DNA of 64,000 nt, from the NCBI GenBank assembly GCA_030447805.1, contig JAUJOE010000002.1, forward strand, positions 186,001 to 250,000, given 5' to 3'. Shown here in pieces: positions 22,522-32,314 of this stretch. Source of the stretch: Nocardioidaceae bacterium. Lineage in GTDB: Bacteria; Actinomycetota; Actinomycetes; Propionibacteriales; Nocardioidaceae. The number at the start of each line of letters is the position of its first letter. Position 1 is the first letter of the stretch. The translations under genes were made by a program, and so were the position numbers. The notes beneath the pieces were generated by a model. That model did no database searches. It was not told the origin of the DNA and worked only from the letters and a program-made list of their open reading frames with translations.

Positions 22522-23935
22522 ATGCGCGCACGATCTCTGCGAGTCCTGGGCTGCGTGGCGGCCATCAGCTTGGCCACCGCGGCTTGCGGTGGGGTCGGCG
22601 ACGACACCGGGGAGGGGACGGATCGGAGGTCTCCTTCGGCGGCGAAACGACCGGCGGTGACGGCAAGGCCGGCGGCAGCGACAACGAGATCAACGTCACC
22701 GGCGACATGACGACGCTCGGGTTCAGTGTCGAGGACGAGATCGCCAAGGCCCGCGTCGCGGAGGTCAAGCAGGCCTACCCTGACCTCGACCTGAAGGTGA
22801 CCAGCGGCGCGTTCGACGAGCAGCAGTTCCTCTCCGCGGTCGCCGCCGGAAAGCCCCCAGCGCCGTGTACCTGCCCAGGTCCGAGCTGGGCACCTACGCC
22901 GCCAAGGGAGCGCTGCTGCCGCTAGACGAGTGCATCGAGGCCCAGGGCATCGACATGTCGCTGTACCGCGAGTCCGCGGTGAGCCAGGTGACGTACGACG
23001 GCCAGATTTACGGGATCCCCGAGTTCAACAGCGTGCGCCTCGTCCTCGCCAACAGCAACGCCCTGAAAGAGACGGGCCTGAGCCCCGACGACATCGACGT
23101 GTCGGACTGGGACGGCGTGATGGCCGCGTCGAAGCAGCTCTACCAGACGGGTGGATCGGGCATCCAGCGCATCGGCTTCGACCCCAAGATCCCGGAGTTC
23201 TTCCCGCTGTGGGTCGCCGCTGCCGGCGGTGAGCTGGTGTCGGAGGACGGCCAGACGGCGTACCTGGACTCCCCGGAGGCGGTCGAAGCGCTGACCTACA
23301 CCGTGTCCTTGGTCGATGCGAACGGCGGCTGGTCGGACTTCAAGACGTTCCGCGACACGTGGGACTTCTTCGGTGACAACAACCAGTTCGTAGCCGACCA
23401 GCTCGGCGCCTTCCCGATGGAGGACTGGTACCTCGACGTGCTGGCCGACGTGTCGCCCAACGCTCCGGTCACGGCGATGCCGTTCAAGGACAGGGAAGGC
23501 AACCTGCTGACGTACGCCACCGGGCAGGCCTGGTCGGTGCCCAAGGGCTCGAACAACCCCACCGCGGCGTGCGCGTTCGCGGCGACCATGACCTCGACCG
23601 ACGCCTGGATCGCCGCGGCGGAGGCCAGCAAGGCCGACCGCAAGAAGTCCGGCGGCGCCTACCTCGGCACGTGGACCGCCAACAAGGAGGCCGACGAGCG
23701 CATCTTCGCCGAGGTCTACGAGCCGTCGGGCATTGAATCGCTCGACCAGGCCGTCGACGTGCTGCAGTCACTGCAGGACTCCGCAATAGTCGACCCGCCG
23801 TCACCGGCCGCCGCTGAGGTCAAGAAGGCCTGGGAGGACGCCGTACTGCGGGCGCTGCAAGGCGACCAGAGCCCCGAGGAGGCGCTGCAGCAGGCGCAGA
23901 AGGAGGCGACCGAGGCCATCGCGGACGCGCAGTGA
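22522..23935 (+). CDS. Sugar ABC transporter solute-binding lipoprotein (two frameshifts)
   Basis: The protein begins with a lipoprotein signal (MRARSLRVLGCVAAISLATAAC) after a good GGAGGG site. The mature protein (INVTGDMTTLGFSVEDEIAKARV; YLPRSELGTYAAKGALLPLDECIEAQGID; YGIPEFNSVRLVLANSNAL; GAFPMEDWYLDVL) is an extracellular solute-binding protein of the CUT1 carbohydrate type. Breaks lie near 22622 and near 22857 (one C missing). It captures a di- or oligosaccharide outside the cell for the two permeases that follow with TGATG overlaps. The substrate is unknown and no ATPase is in the operon, so a shared MsiK-like ATPase is likely. Confidence 0.88.
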
Positions 23936-24815
23936 TGCGCCCGGAGACCCGGGCCGCTTATGGGTTCTTGTCGCCGTGGGTCATCGGTTTCCTCGGGTTG
24001 ACGCTGGGGCCGGTGGTCGCGACGTTCGTGATGTCGTTCAGCGACTACGACGTGCTGTCGTCGACGCAGTGGGTGGGCACCGAGAACTACTCCGACGCGC
24101 TCGACGACCCGCACGCACACGCCGCCTTGAAGAACACGTTCTTCTACACCGCCCTCTACGTGCCGCTGTCGATCGGGATTGCCTTGGGGCTGGCGCTGCT
24201 GCTGCAGTCGGCGGGGCGCCTGAAGGGGGTGTTCCGCACCGTCATCTACCTGCCGGTGGTCACCCGCCTGTCGCGACCGGCGTACTGTTCCTGCAGCTGC
24301 TCAACGGCCAGACCGGCTTGATCAACAACGTGCTCGGCACCTTCGCGCTGCCGACGCCGAACTGGACCACCGACCCGATGTGGATCAAGCCGGGGATCGT
24401 CATCATGTCGCTGTGGAGCGTCGGCTCGGTGACGTTGATCTTGTTCGCGGCCTTGGCCGAGGTGCCTGCGCACCTGCGTGAGGCGGCTCTCGTCGACGGG
24501 GCTGGGGCGTGGCGCCGGTTCTACCACATCACGTTGCCGATGATCAGCCCGGCGATCTTCTTCTCGGTGGTGGTCAACACGATCGCCTCGCTGCAGCTCT
24601 TCAGTGAGGTCTACACGATGTACTTCGGCGCCACGACGACGCCGCCGCCTGAGGAGGCGCTGTTCTACGTCGTCTACCTGTTCGAGCAGGCGTTCCGGGA
24701 CTTCGAGATGGGGTACGCCGCGGCGCTGTCGTGGCTGCTGTTCCTCATCATCATGGCGATCACTGCCGTTCAGCTCGTCGTCAGCCGACGACTCGTCCAC
24801 TACCGGAGCGACTGA
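23935..24815 (+). CDS. Sugar ABC transporter permease, MalF type (one frameshift)
   Basis: The inner-membrane permease starts MRPETRAAYGFLSPWVIGFLGLTLGP and has six membrane segments. The cytoplasmic EAA loop is PAHLREAALVDGAGAWRRFYHITLPMISPA. The frame breaks near 24270 inside TVIYLPVV-T..VATGVLFLQLLNG. It overlaps the upstream binding-protein stop by one base (TGATG) and the next permease in the same way, so all three are translated as one unit. Confidence 0.88.
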
Positions 24816-25735
24816 TGTCGACTGACATGACCAGCGTGCCCGCCACCGCCCCGTTAGCCGCCGCCCGGGAGGTGGCTCCGGCATCGACGTCGCCATCGCC
24901 GCGTGGGGGCCGGCTGGGCCCGCCGGATCGCCGTCTGGCTGACCTGCGGGGTGTTCGCGGTGATCTTCGTGTACCCGCTGGTGTGGCTCGTCAGCGCCTC
25001 GTTCAAGCCGCGCCAAGACGTCTTCAACAACAAGCTGATCCCCGACCCGTTCGAGTTCGGCAACTACGCCAAGGTGCTTGAGCAGCTGCCGTTCCTGCAG
25101 TGGACGCTCAACAGCGTGGTGGTGGGTATGGCGGCGGCGATAGCGGTAACGCTGTCGAGTGCACTTGTGGCGTTCGGCTTCGCGTACTTCCAGTTCCGTG
25201 GCAAGAACGCGCTGTTCGCACTGGTGCTGGGCTCGATGATGCTCCCTTCGGCGGCCACGCTGATCCCGACGTACCTCATCTGGAACTATCTCGGGCTCGC
25301 CAGCACCCAGGTGCCGTTGTGGGCGGGGAACCTGTTCGGTTCGGCCTTCTACATCTTCTTGCTCCGGCAGTTCTTCCGCGGCTTGCCGCGGAAACCTTCG
25401 ACGCAGCCCGCGTCGACGGTGCCGGTTTCTTCGGGCTGTTCTGGCGGATCGCCCTGCCGATGTCGAAGCCGGCGCTGGCGATCACGTTCATCCTGGAGTT
25501 CCAGGCCAGCTGGGTCGACCTGCTCAAGCCGCTCGTCTACCTGCGCGACGAGAGCCTGTTCACGCTTCCCAGGGGTCTGAAGTCGGTGCTCGACCAGTTC
25601 GGGCAGGGCGGGCAGCGGGAGTGGGAGGTCGTGATGGCGGCCAACGTGTTGGTGGTGCTCCCGATGTTCCTGCTGTTCGCGGTGGCCGGCAAGTACATCA
25701 TGCAAGGCATCTCGGTGAGCGGCAGCAAAGAGTAG
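24815..25735 (+). CDS. Sugar ABC transporter permease, MalG type (two frameshifts)
   Basis: The second permease has a polar N-terminus (MSTDMTSVPATAPLAAAREV) and six membrane segments (IAVWLTCGVFAVIFVYPLVWLVSASFK and on). Its EAA loop is LPRETFDAARVDGAGFFGLFWRIALPMSKPA. Breaks lie near 24905 and near 25390. The end (FAVAGKYIMQGISVSGSKE) is typical for MalG-type proteins. No glycosidase or regulator follows it. Confidence 0.88.
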
Positions 25736-25794
25736 CCGCCGCCGACGTGCCGGGTGGGTCCGCTGCTGCCGGATGGGCGTGGTACTGCTTAGAC

Positions 25795-26300
25795 ATGAAC
25801 CTTCTTCCGGATGCGGATCCCTCGGCTGAACAACTGCTTTCCATCTACCTGCAAGATCACCTGACCGCGGCCACCGCCGGGCTGGAGCTGTTCGGCGCGC
25901 GGCCAAGTCCCAGACCGACACCGAGCGGAGGACGGCGCTCACTCGGCTGGCCGCCGAGATCGACAAGGACAGGGATACCGTGATCAGGCTGATGGACCGG
26001 CTGGACGTCCCGCGCCCGACGTACCGTGTCGTCGCCGGCTGGGCCGTCGAGAAGGTCGGCCGGCTCAAGCCCAATGGCACCCTGTTGCGGCGGTCGCCGC
26101 TTAGTGACGTCTTGGAGCTGGAGGCGATGCGGTCGGGTGTCGCCGCGAAGATTGACCTCTGGCAGTTGCTGAAACGGCTGAGCAGCACCGATCAGCGGTT
26201 GCAGGCAACCGACTTCGACCAGCTGCTGCAGCGGGCGACGTCGCAGCACGACGAGCTCGGCGAGCTCCACCTTGCCGCTGCGGAGGCCCTGCGCAAGTGA
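25795..26300 (+). CDS. Conserved hypothetical helical protein (one frameshift)
   Basis: The two open pieces join at a missing C near 25895 to give about 168 residues: [20 protein letters not shown], then [21 protein letters not shown] and [20 protein letters not shown]. It is a four-helix-bundle-like protein conserved in actinobacteria, probably a ferritin/DUF892-like fold by length and helical pattern. I see no clear metal-binding EXXH set, and no function is known. It stands between the sugar operon and ftsE. Confidence 0.65.
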
Positions 26301-26364
26301 GCCGGGGACGCGCCCGACACTCCCCTGCCGGGCAAGCCGTTCCTCCTCACCTAGAATCTCGCCA

Positions 26365-27054
26365 GTGATTCGGTTCGAAAAGGTCACCAAGTCCTACGGC
26401 GGCCACCACCGTCCGGCGCTTGACACCGTCGACGTCGACATCGACAAGGGTGAGTTCGTCTTTCTCGTCGGCCCTTCCGGCTCGGGGAAGTCCACGTTCT
26501 TGCGGCTGGTGCTGCGCGAGGCCCGCCCGACCAATGGTCGGGTGTACGTCGCGGGCAAGGAGATCAACCGGCTGGCCAGCTGGAAGGTGCCGGGTCTGCG
26601 CCGCCAGATCGGCACGGTGTTCCAGGACTTCCGGCTGCTGCCGAACAAGACGGTCAGTGAGAACGTCGCGTTCGCCCTGCAGGTGATCGGAAAGCCAAAA
26701 AGCGCCATCAAGAAGGTGGTGCCCGAGACGCTGCAGCTGGTTGGCCTCGACGGCAAGGGCCAGCGGATGCCCGACGAGCTCTCTGGCGGGGAACAGCAGC
26801 GGGTGGCCATTGCGCGCGCCTTCGTCAACCGCCCGATGATCCTGATCGCCGACGAGCCGACCGGCAACCTCGACCCGGCGACGTCCGTCGGCATCATGAA
26901 GCTGCTCGACCGCATCAACCGAACGGGGACCACCGTCATCATGGCCTCCCATGACTCCGGCGTCGTCGACCAGATGCGCAAGCGGGTCATCGAGCTGCAG
27001 TCAGGGAAGGTCGTGCGCGACCAGGCGCGCGGCCTCTACGGCTACCAGACCTGA
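26365..27054 (+). CDS. ftsE: Cell division ATP-binding protein FtsE
   Basis: This 229-residue ABC ATPase works with FtsX at the septum to activate wall hydrolases. It has Walker [10 protein letters not shown], signature [14 protein letters not shown], Walker [12 protein letters not shown] and the switch His in MASHDSG. The start is GTG ([11 protein letters not shown]). A TAGAAT -10 box at 26352-26357 ends 7 bp before the GTG and no Shine-Dalgarno is present, so the mRNA is probably leaderless. ftsX follows after 52 bp and an M23 peptidase after that, a classical division-hydrolase unit. Confidence 0.96.
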   Translation: MIRFEKVTKSYGGHHRPALDTVDVDIDKGEFVFLVGPSGSGKSTFLRLVLREARPTNGRVYVAGKEINRLASWKVPGLRRQIGTVFQDFRLLPNKTVSENVAFALQVIGKPKSAIKKVVPETLQLVGLDGKGQRMPDELSGGEQQRVAIARAFVNRPMILIADEPTGNLDPATSVGIMKLLDRINRTGTTVIMASHDSGVVDQMRKRVIELQSGKVVRDQARGLYGYQT

Positions 27055-27106
27055 CTGCGCCGCCCGCCGTACCCGGCACGCAGCTCCGAACGACAACCAG
27101 GGAACC

Positions 27107-28024
27107 ATGCAACTGAGATATGTGGCCACCGAACTCGGCAACGGCCTGCGTCGTAATGTCTCGATGACGATCGCTGTCATCTTGACCATCTGGATCTCCT
27201 TGACGCTGGTCGGCCTCGGGTTGTTGATTCGCGCGCAGGTCGAGACCAGTGAGCGGACGCTGGGCAGCCGGCTCGAGCTGAAAATCGTGTTCTGCGCCGA
27301 GAACAGCCAGACTCCGGCGTGTGTTGGCGGTCAGGCCACCCAGCAGCAAGAGAAGGCAGTCGAGCGGGTGCTGTCCACCAGCGAGTACGTCGACTCCTAC
27401 CGTTACGAGAGCCGCGACGTCGCCTACCAGCGGTTCTTGGCTACGCACACCGACCGGGCCGGCAACCCGGATGCGATTGCCAGTGAGCTGAGGGTCTCGG
27501 ATATGTCGACGGCGTACTGGGCGACGTTGGCCGACCCCGACGACAACGTCGCCTTGGTGAGCCAGGTGCGCAACCTTGCCGGTGTCGGCCAAATCTTCGA
27601 CCTGCGCAAGGAGCTCGACCCGATCTATCGCATGCTGAACGCGCTCAAGTGGTTGGCGCTGGGCGGCGCGGCTTTGCTGGTGCTCGCCGCCGTGCTGCAG
27701 GTGTCGAACACGATCCGGCTGGCCGCGATGGCGCGGCGCCGTGAGATCGGGATCATGCGACTTGTCGGCGCGTCCAGCCTCTACATTCAGTTGCCGTTCG
27801 TGCTCGAGGTGGTGGTCTCGGCGCTGGTTGGGGCTGCCTTGGCCTGTGGGTCGGTGGTCACCGTCATGGTGTTCTTCGTGCCCTGGCTCCGAGAGCACGT
27901 GCGGGTGTTGCCCTGGGTCGACTGGGGCGACGCTATTGACGCCATGGGCTTCATCGTCGCGATCGCGCTCGCCCTCGCGGTGATTCCGACACTGCTGATG
28001 ACGCGTAAATACCTCAAAGTCTGA
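27107..28024 (+). CDS. ftsX: Cell division protein FtsX
   Basis: This 305-residue membrane protein starts MQLRYVATELGNGLRRNVSM. It has a first membrane helix (TIAVILTIWISLTLVGLGLLI), a large extracellular domain with two Cys (VFCAENSQTPACVGG) and three C-terminal helices. The motif LAAMARRREIGIMRLVGASSLYIQLPF is the FtsX/MacB permease hallmark. The extracellular domain passes FtsE-driven motion to a peptidoglycan hydrolase; the M23 peptidase encoded next is the obvious partner. The frame is intact. Confidence 0.95.
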   Translation: MQLRYVATELGNGLRRNVSMTIAVILTIWISLTLVGLGLLIRAQVETSERTLGSRLELKIVFCAENSQTPACVGGQATQQQEKAVERVLSTSEYVDSYRYESRDVAYQRFLATHTDRAGNPDAIASELRVSDMSTAYWATLADPDDNVALVSQVRNLAGVGQIFDLRKELDPIYRMLNALKWLALGGAALLVLAAVLQVSNTIRLAAMARRREIGIMRLVGASSLYIQLPFVLEVVVSALVGAALACGSVVTVMVFFVPWLREHVRVLPWVDWGDAIDAMGFIVAIALALAVIPTLLMTRKYLKV

Positions 28025-28069
28025 CCTCGCTGGGCTACGGTCGAGACGCCCGCAACCGACCGCACAGAC

Positions 28070-29401
28070 ATGAGGTCCTTCCCTGTGGTCCGGAACCTCC
28101 CCAACGGACGCACATCAAGAACTCGGATCAGCGTGGTCGTAGCGCTCAGCGCGTCGCTGCTCAGCGTTGCTGGCACGAGTTCGGCACCCAGCGCCGCCTC
28201 CGACGACATTTCCGACCTGCACCACCGCAAACACCGGCTGGAGCGGGCGATCCATACCCAGACCGGCGACATCGACGAGGTGTCGACCAAGCTGTTCAGG
28301 CTGAAAGGTCGGCTCGACGGGGCGGTCCGCGACCTGGCTGACGCGCGGGGGGAGTTGGCCGGCGTCCGGGCATTAGTCCGCCTAGCGGCGCGGACTGACC
28401 GTGAGATGCAGGCGCGGTTGACCCTGGCGGTGGCCCGGCTGGGCGACGCCCGAGCGGACTTGGCGGCGGGGCGAGCCGACGTACAGGACAACCGGGCGGC
28501 GCTGGCGGCGTACGCGGTCTCCAGTTCTCAGGTGGGCGGCACCTTCAGCCTCGGGATCGCCTTTGACTCGGAGTCGCTGCACGACGCGCTCGATGGTCTG
28601 CAGGCAACCGACACGGTTCTCAACAAGCAGTCGGTGGCACTGCAGGAGGTTCAGGCGGCCCGTGTGTTGCTGAAGTTGACCGTCGAGCGCGTCGCGCAGG
28701 CAAAGCAGGCGGTGGTCGAGCAGCGGGCGGTCGCTGCCGCGAACCTGCAGACGAAACGCGAGCTAGAGGCGCAAGCCGAGGCCGCCAAGCAAGCCGTGGT
28801 GACTCGGGTCTCAACGCTGCGCGAACTCCGTGGCGAGATGGCGGCGGCGAAACAGGCCGAGATTAGCCGGCTCAAGACCCTGAAGCGGGAGCGTGACCGG
28901 GTCGAGGAGCGGCTGCGCAAGATCGCCGAGCGCCGCGCCCGCCAACATGCCCGCGAGCTGGCTCAAGCGCGCCAGCTGCAGCGGACGGCATCGGCAGATG
29001 ACGACGGCTTCTTGAGCTATCCGGTGCGGCACACCTACGTCACGTCGCCGTACGGCATGCGGATGCACCCCATTCTGCGGGTGCTGAAGCTGCACGACGG
29101 CACCGACTTCCACGCCAGTTGCGGTACGCCGGTCTACGCCGCCGCCGACGGTCGGGTCCTATCGGCGTACTACAGCGTCGGGTACGGCAATCGGATCCTC
29201 ATCGACCATGGCTTCGTCAGGGGAGTGAGCCTGTCGACGACGTACAACCACCTGGCGACGTTCGCCGCGGGGGTGGGGCAGCGCGTCGACCGGGGTCAGG
29301 TGATCGGGTACTCGGGAACGACCGGTTACTCGACCGCGTGTCACCTGCACTTCATGGTCGACGTCAACGGCCACACGGTCGACCCGGTGCGCTGGCTCTA
29401 A
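28070..29401 (+). CDS. Secreted M23 peptidase with coiled coil (EnvC/RipC-like role)
   Basis: This 443-residue protein has a signal-like N-terminus ([24 protein letters not shown]), a long coiled coil (about 45-300, rich in Ala, Arg, Glu) and a C-terminal LytM/M23 domain. Zinc-binding motifs are [13 protein letters not shown] (HxxxD, about residue 342) and HLHF (about 425). The layout matches EnvC-like proteins that FtsEX controls, although this one keeps all metal ligands and should be an active hydrolase. Position directly after ftsX supports that role. GTG 28085, with GAGGT upstream, is an alternative start. Confidence 0.9.
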   Translation: MRSFPVVRNLPNGRTSRTRISVVVALSASLLSVAGTSSAPSAASDDISDLHHRKHRLERAIHTQTGDIDEVSTKLFRLKGRLDGAVRDLADARGELAGVRALVRLAARTDREMQARLTLAVARLGDARADLAAGRADVQDNRAALAAYAVSSSQVGGTFSLGIAFDSESLHDALDGLQATDTVLNKQSVALQEVQAARVLLKLTVERVAQAKQAVVEQRAVAAANLQTKRELEAQAEAAKQAVVTRVSTLRELRGEMAAAKQAEISRLKTLKRERDRVEERLRKIAERRARQHARELAQARQLQRTASADDDGFLSYPVRHTYVTSPYGMRMHPILRVLKLHDGTDFHASCGTPVYAAADGRVLSAYYSVGYGNRILIDHGFVRGVSLSTTYNHLATFAAGVGQRVDRGQVIGYSGTTGYSTACHLHFMVDVNGHTVDPVRWL

Positions 29402-29447
29402 CCGCCGGATTTCGGTCCCGCTGGCTCGGTGCGGAAGGATGGTCGGC

Positions 29448-29927
29448 ATGGCCAAGGAGCGCGGGCGCAAGCTGATCGCGCAGAACCGCAAGGCCAGGCA
29501 CGAGTTCTTCATCGAGGACGTCGTCGAGGCAGGGCTGGTCCTCACTGGCACCGAGGTCAAGTCGTTGCGCGCCGGCCGAGCCACCCTCGTCGACGCGTTC
29601 GCGGAGATCAGCGACGGCGAGGTGTGGCTGCACGGCGCCCACATCCCGGAGTACCTGCAAGGAACCTGGAACAACCACGCTCCTCGGCGTAAGCGCAAGC
29701 TGTTGCTGCACCGGAAGGAGATCGACCGGATGGCGTCGCGTGTCCACGAGCGCGGGCTCACCGTCGTACCCCTGTCGATGTACTTCAAGGACGGCCGCGC
29801 CAAGGTCGAGCTGGCCCTGGCCAAGGGCAAGCGGACCTACGACAAGCGGCAGGTGCTGGCGAAGCGGGACGCCGAGCGCGAGACAGTCCGCGAGCTGGGC
29901 CGGCGCGCCAAAGGCATGCCCGACTGA
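29448..29927 (+). CDS. smpB: SsrA-binding protein SmpB
   Basis: SmpB (159 residues) binds tmRNA and delivers it to stalled ribosomes. Motifs: [57 protein letters not shown], and a basic tail ([20 protein letters not shown]). The start [16 protein letters not shown] is used; an in-frame ATG three codons earlier is possible. ssrA lies 1.9 kb downstream, separated by an SDR gene and a toxin-antitoxin pair. Confidence 0.96.
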   Translation: MAKERGRKLIAQNRKARHEFFIEDVVEAGLVLTGTEVKSLRAGRATLVDAFAEISDGEVWLHGAHIPEYLQGTWNNHAPRRKRKLLLHRKEIDRMASRVHERGLTVVPLSMYFKDGRAKVELALAKGKRTYDKRQVLAKRDAERETVRELGRRAKGMPD

Positions 29928-29955
29928 CGCCCGCGGCCGTCCAGCCCCTCGCGAC

Positions 29956-30001
29956 CTGTCAGGGTGACTTGAGCGTGGAGGTGTCTCATACACGCTGACA
30001 A
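29956..30001. repeat. Stem-loop repeat, copy 3 (TTGTCAG/CTGACAA family)
   Basis: The left arm CTGTCAG (29956-29962, one change from the consensus) and right arm CTGACAA (29995-30001) span 46 bp. GTC follows the right arm, as in copies 1 and 2, and outer CCCCTC/GAGGGG-type arms add stability. It starts 29 bp after the smpB stop codon. Confidence 0.62.
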
Positions 30002-30053
30002 GTCGGGAGGGGAGGGGCGATTGGGCGGCTGACTGAGCGGGTACGGCGACCGC

Positions 30054-30950
30054 ATGACGTCGCAACCAGAGACCAACGAAGATCCCACTCAGCAGCACAG
30101 CCAGCCAGATACCGAGGGCGAGGACCAGATCCCGCACCCGGGTGTGACCGGCCACATGGACGACGAGCCGGACCACGGCGAGTCGTCGTACCAGGGGACG
30201 GGCAAGCTGAAGGACAAGCGGGCCATTGTGACCGGCGGCGACTCCGGCATCGGTCGCGCGGTGGCGCTCGCGTTCGCCCGAGAGGGGGCAGACGTGGCGA
30301 TTGCCTACCTCGAGAGCGAGGAGGAGGACGCCCAGCAGACGGTGCGGCTCATCGAGGACGCCGGCCGGCGGGCGCTCGCCGTACCCGGTGATCTCACCGA
30401 GGAACAGCAGTGCCAGCAGCTGATCGACAAGACAGTTGACGAGTTTGGCGGCATCGACATCCTGGTCAACAACGCGGCGTACCAGATGGGGCAGCCCGGG
30501 GGCATCGAGGACATCACGACCGAGCAGTTCGACCGGGTGATGAAGACCAACCTGTACGCGATGTTCTGGCTGTGCAAGAAGGCGCTGCCGCACATGGACT
30601 CCGGGGCGACGATCATCAACACCTCGTCGATTCAGGCGACCCATCCGTCGCCGGAGTTGCTGGACTATGCCACCACGAAGGCGGGCATCGTCAACTTCAC
30701 CAAGGGGCTCGCTTCGATGGTGGCCGAGAAGGGTATCCGGGTCAACACGGTGGCGCCCGGGCCGATCTGGACGCCGCTGATCCCGGCCACGATGCCGGAC
30801 GACAACATCGAGGGGTTCGGCGAGCACACGCCGCTTGGTCGCGCGGGACAGCCGGCCGAGCTGGCACCGGCGTTCGTGTTCTTCGCCTCGCCCGAGTCGA
30901 GCTACATCACCGGGGAAGTGTTGGCGGTCACCGGCGGGATGCCGCTGTAG
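30054..30950 (+). CDS. Short-chain dehydrogenase/reductase (general-stress YhxC/YghA type)
   Basis: This 298-residue cytosolic oxidoreductase has a disordered acidic N-terminus (residues 1-50) typical of the YghA/YhxC subgroup. Cofactor loop TGGDSGIGRAVALAF (TGxxxGIG), NNAAYQ, the catalytic Ser in NTSSIQ and the YATTK active-site Tyr/Lys are all present. These enzymes use NADP(H) on aldehydes or ketones and are often stress-induced; the substrate here is unknown. It is monocistronic. Confidence 0.9.
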   Translation: MTSQPETNEDPTQQHSQPDTEGEDQIPHPGVTGHMDDEPDHGESSYQGTGKLKDKRAIVTGGDSGIGRAVALAFAREGADVAIAYLESEEEDAQQTVRLIEDAGRRALAVPGDLTEEQQCQQLIDKTVDEFGGIDILVNNAAYQMGQPGGIEDITTEQFDRVMKTNLYAMFWLCKKALPHMDSGATIINTSSIQATHPSPELLDYATTKAGIVNFTKGLASMVAEKGIRVNTVAPGPIWTPLIPATMPDDNIEGFGEHTPLGRAGQPAELAPAFVFFASPESSYITGEVLAVTGGMPL

Positions 30951-30966
30951 CCCGCGAGATCACCGC

Positions 30967-31356
30967 TCAAGTCGGCGAGACAACGTCCATCCCCAGCTCA
31001 AGCGCTGACCTGAGTAAACGGACGTCGTAGGCCACCAGCACCGCGTCGTCTAGACGCAAAGCCATGGCAAGGTGCACCGCATCCAGGCTGCGTAGCCCAG
31101 TTCCGGGTATCAGACCAGCCTCGTAGAACAAGGAACGGTTGGGCTCGATCAACGTCACCCGGCCCAAGACTTCTGACACTGCCACCTGCTTCAGTTCCAT
31201 CCGCACGGCTAGTCGGCGCAACTCAGTCTCTAGCAACGCGCTCGAGACGGGTCCCTCATCGGTTTGCAAGCCGTCGAGGTAGGACGCCAACTTGTCGGAT
31301 TCGGGCTCCTCAACGAGAAGCTTCGCTGCTGCGGACGCGTCGATATAGGCGATCAA
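30967..31356 (-). CDS. vapC: PIN-domain toxin of a second toxin-antitoxin pair
   Basis: This 129-residue PIN ribonuclease begins MIAYIDASAAAKLLVEEPES (first Asp), has a central Glu (ALLETELRRLAV), LRSLDAVHLAMALRL (third acidic site) and LVAYDVRLLRSALELGM. All expected acidic residues are present. It overlaps the Phd-like antitoxin stop by 4 bp (ATGA), so the two are coupled. Confidence 0.9.
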   Translation of the reverse strand: MIAYIDASAAAKLLVEEPESDKLASYLDGLQTDEGPVSSALLETELRRLAVRMELKQVAVSEVLGRVTLIEPNRSLFYEAGLIPGTGLRSLDAVHLAMALRLDDAVLVAYDVRLLRSALELGMDVVSPT

Positions 31357-31601
31357 TGCTCGCCGCGGAGGTCGTCCAGAACCTCTTGCACGGATTGGTC
31401 GCGGCGGACCCGAGCGAGACGGGAAAATCCGCCGTGCAGGCGAGCCTTCCTGATCCGCAGATCCGTTCCCTGGGCTGGCGGCGACAGCACGGCCACTACC
31501 TCACCATGGTTGGTGACCTCGAAGGTAGCACCAGCTGCCACCTCACGCAGGACCTCGGAGCTACGGTTACGGAGATCTCGATGTGCAAGGCGCTCCGGCA
31601 T
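31353..31601 (-). CDS. Phd/YefM-family antitoxin
   Basis: This 82-residue protein (MPERLAHRDLRNRSSEVLREVAAGATFEVTNHGEVVAVLSPP) is a typical Phd/YefM antitoxin: an N-terminal DNA-binding half, then a flexible toxin-binding tail. It partners the PIN toxin directly downstream. Two tandem 9-bp AATCGTAGC repeats lie 20-40 bp upstream of the start and are a likely binding site for self-repression. Confidence 0.9.
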   Translation of the reverse strand: MPERLAHRDLRNRSSEVLREVAAGATFEVTNHGEVVAVLSPPAQGTDLRIRKARLHGGFSRLARVRRDQSVQEVLDDLRGEH

Positions 31602-31621
31602 GTCCCGACCCCTCTGTAGAG

Positions 31622-31639
31622 AATCGTAGCAATCGTAGC
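31622..31639. promoter_or_regulatory. Tandem 9-bp repeats before the Phd/PIN pair
   Basis: AATCGTAGC is repeated back to back (31622-31630, 31631-31639). Read toward the antitoxin gene the unit is GCTACGATT, which also offers a TACGAT -10-like hexamer in each copy. This is consistent with an operator overlapping the promoter. Confidence 0.45.
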
Positions 31640-31755
31640 ACTCGCGCCATCACTGCTCACCGCGACGCCCCAGTAAGGCGGTGAGCTTCCCGCTGCCCCG
31701 GGGTCACCCCTGGGTGGGCCTGTCGTGAAAGGGGAATCTCTGGTGCGGCCTGTCG

Positions 31756-31787
31756 GTTGTGACGGGTAGCCTTTCATGCATCACAAC
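31756..31787. promoter_or_regulatory. Inverted repeat in the ssrA promoter region
   Basis: GTTGTGA (31756-31762) and TCACAAC (31781-31787) form a perfect 7-bp inverted repeat with an 18-bp spacer, ending 7 bp before the first tmRNA base. It covers the -37 to -7 positions of the inferred ssrA promoter. It may be a regulator site or chance. Confidence 0.35.
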
Positions 31788-31793
31788 TCAACA

Positions 31794-32161
31794 GGGGCTG
31801 AACGGTTTCGACTTTGGTCGTTGCAACCACGTGAAGCGAGCCGAGGAGCCAGGGTCATCTCGTAAACGATCCTTGGAAACCATAGGTGCCAACTCAACGC
31901 GCACTGACTTCGCTCTCGCCGCCTGACGGCGACTAGGTGAAGGGTCGGTCTGGACACGCCTCCGCGCCAGTAACCGGCCTCACTAAGGAGGCTTGCTGCA
32001 GATCCCCGGTCGCGGGGGGTCTGTGGGACTCTTACAGCGACTGAGCCTGTCGGCGATGTGTCTGCTCAAGCGCCGGGGCTGAGAAAAGCGTCATGCAGAC
32101 TGCGCTCGGAGAAGACGTGGTTCGGCGTCAGAGGACCCGGGTTCGATTCCCGGCAGCTCCA
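31794..32161 (+). ncRNA. ssrA: Transfer-messenger RNA
   Basis: The 5' end GGGGCTGAACGGTTTCGAC and the 3' end GGGTTCGATTCCCGGCAGCTCCA form the tRNA-like domain (acceptor stem GGGGCUG with CAGCUCC; T loop UUCGAUU). The tag frame opens at GCC 31888 and encodes ANSTRTDFALAA, stop TGA at 31924-31926. The tag ending ALAA is the usual proteolysis signal. CCA is not encoded (ACG follows) and must be added afterwards. The RNA acts with SmpB, encoded 1.9 kb upstream, to free stalled ribosomes. Confidence 0.97.
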
Positions 32162-32214
32162 CGGACGGTGGGGTGTTCACGGTTATTGGCCGTGGATGCT
32201 CACGTAATTTGAGA

Positions 32215-32240
32215 CTGGAGCGACCTATGGTCGCTTCCAG
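32215..32240 (+). terminator. Hairpin downstream of ssrA
   Basis: CTGGAGCGACC (32215-32225) pairs with GGTCGCTTCCAG (32229-32240), with one bulged base and a 3-nt loop. It lies 53 bp after the tmRNA. No T-tract follows, as is common in actinobacteria. Confidence 0.5.
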
Positions 32241-32314
32241 CGTCGCTCGTAGTCGTACGAAGTGATCCCGCTCGTCCTATTGAGTCCGATCGAGGTCACA
32301 TACGCGCGCCGACT

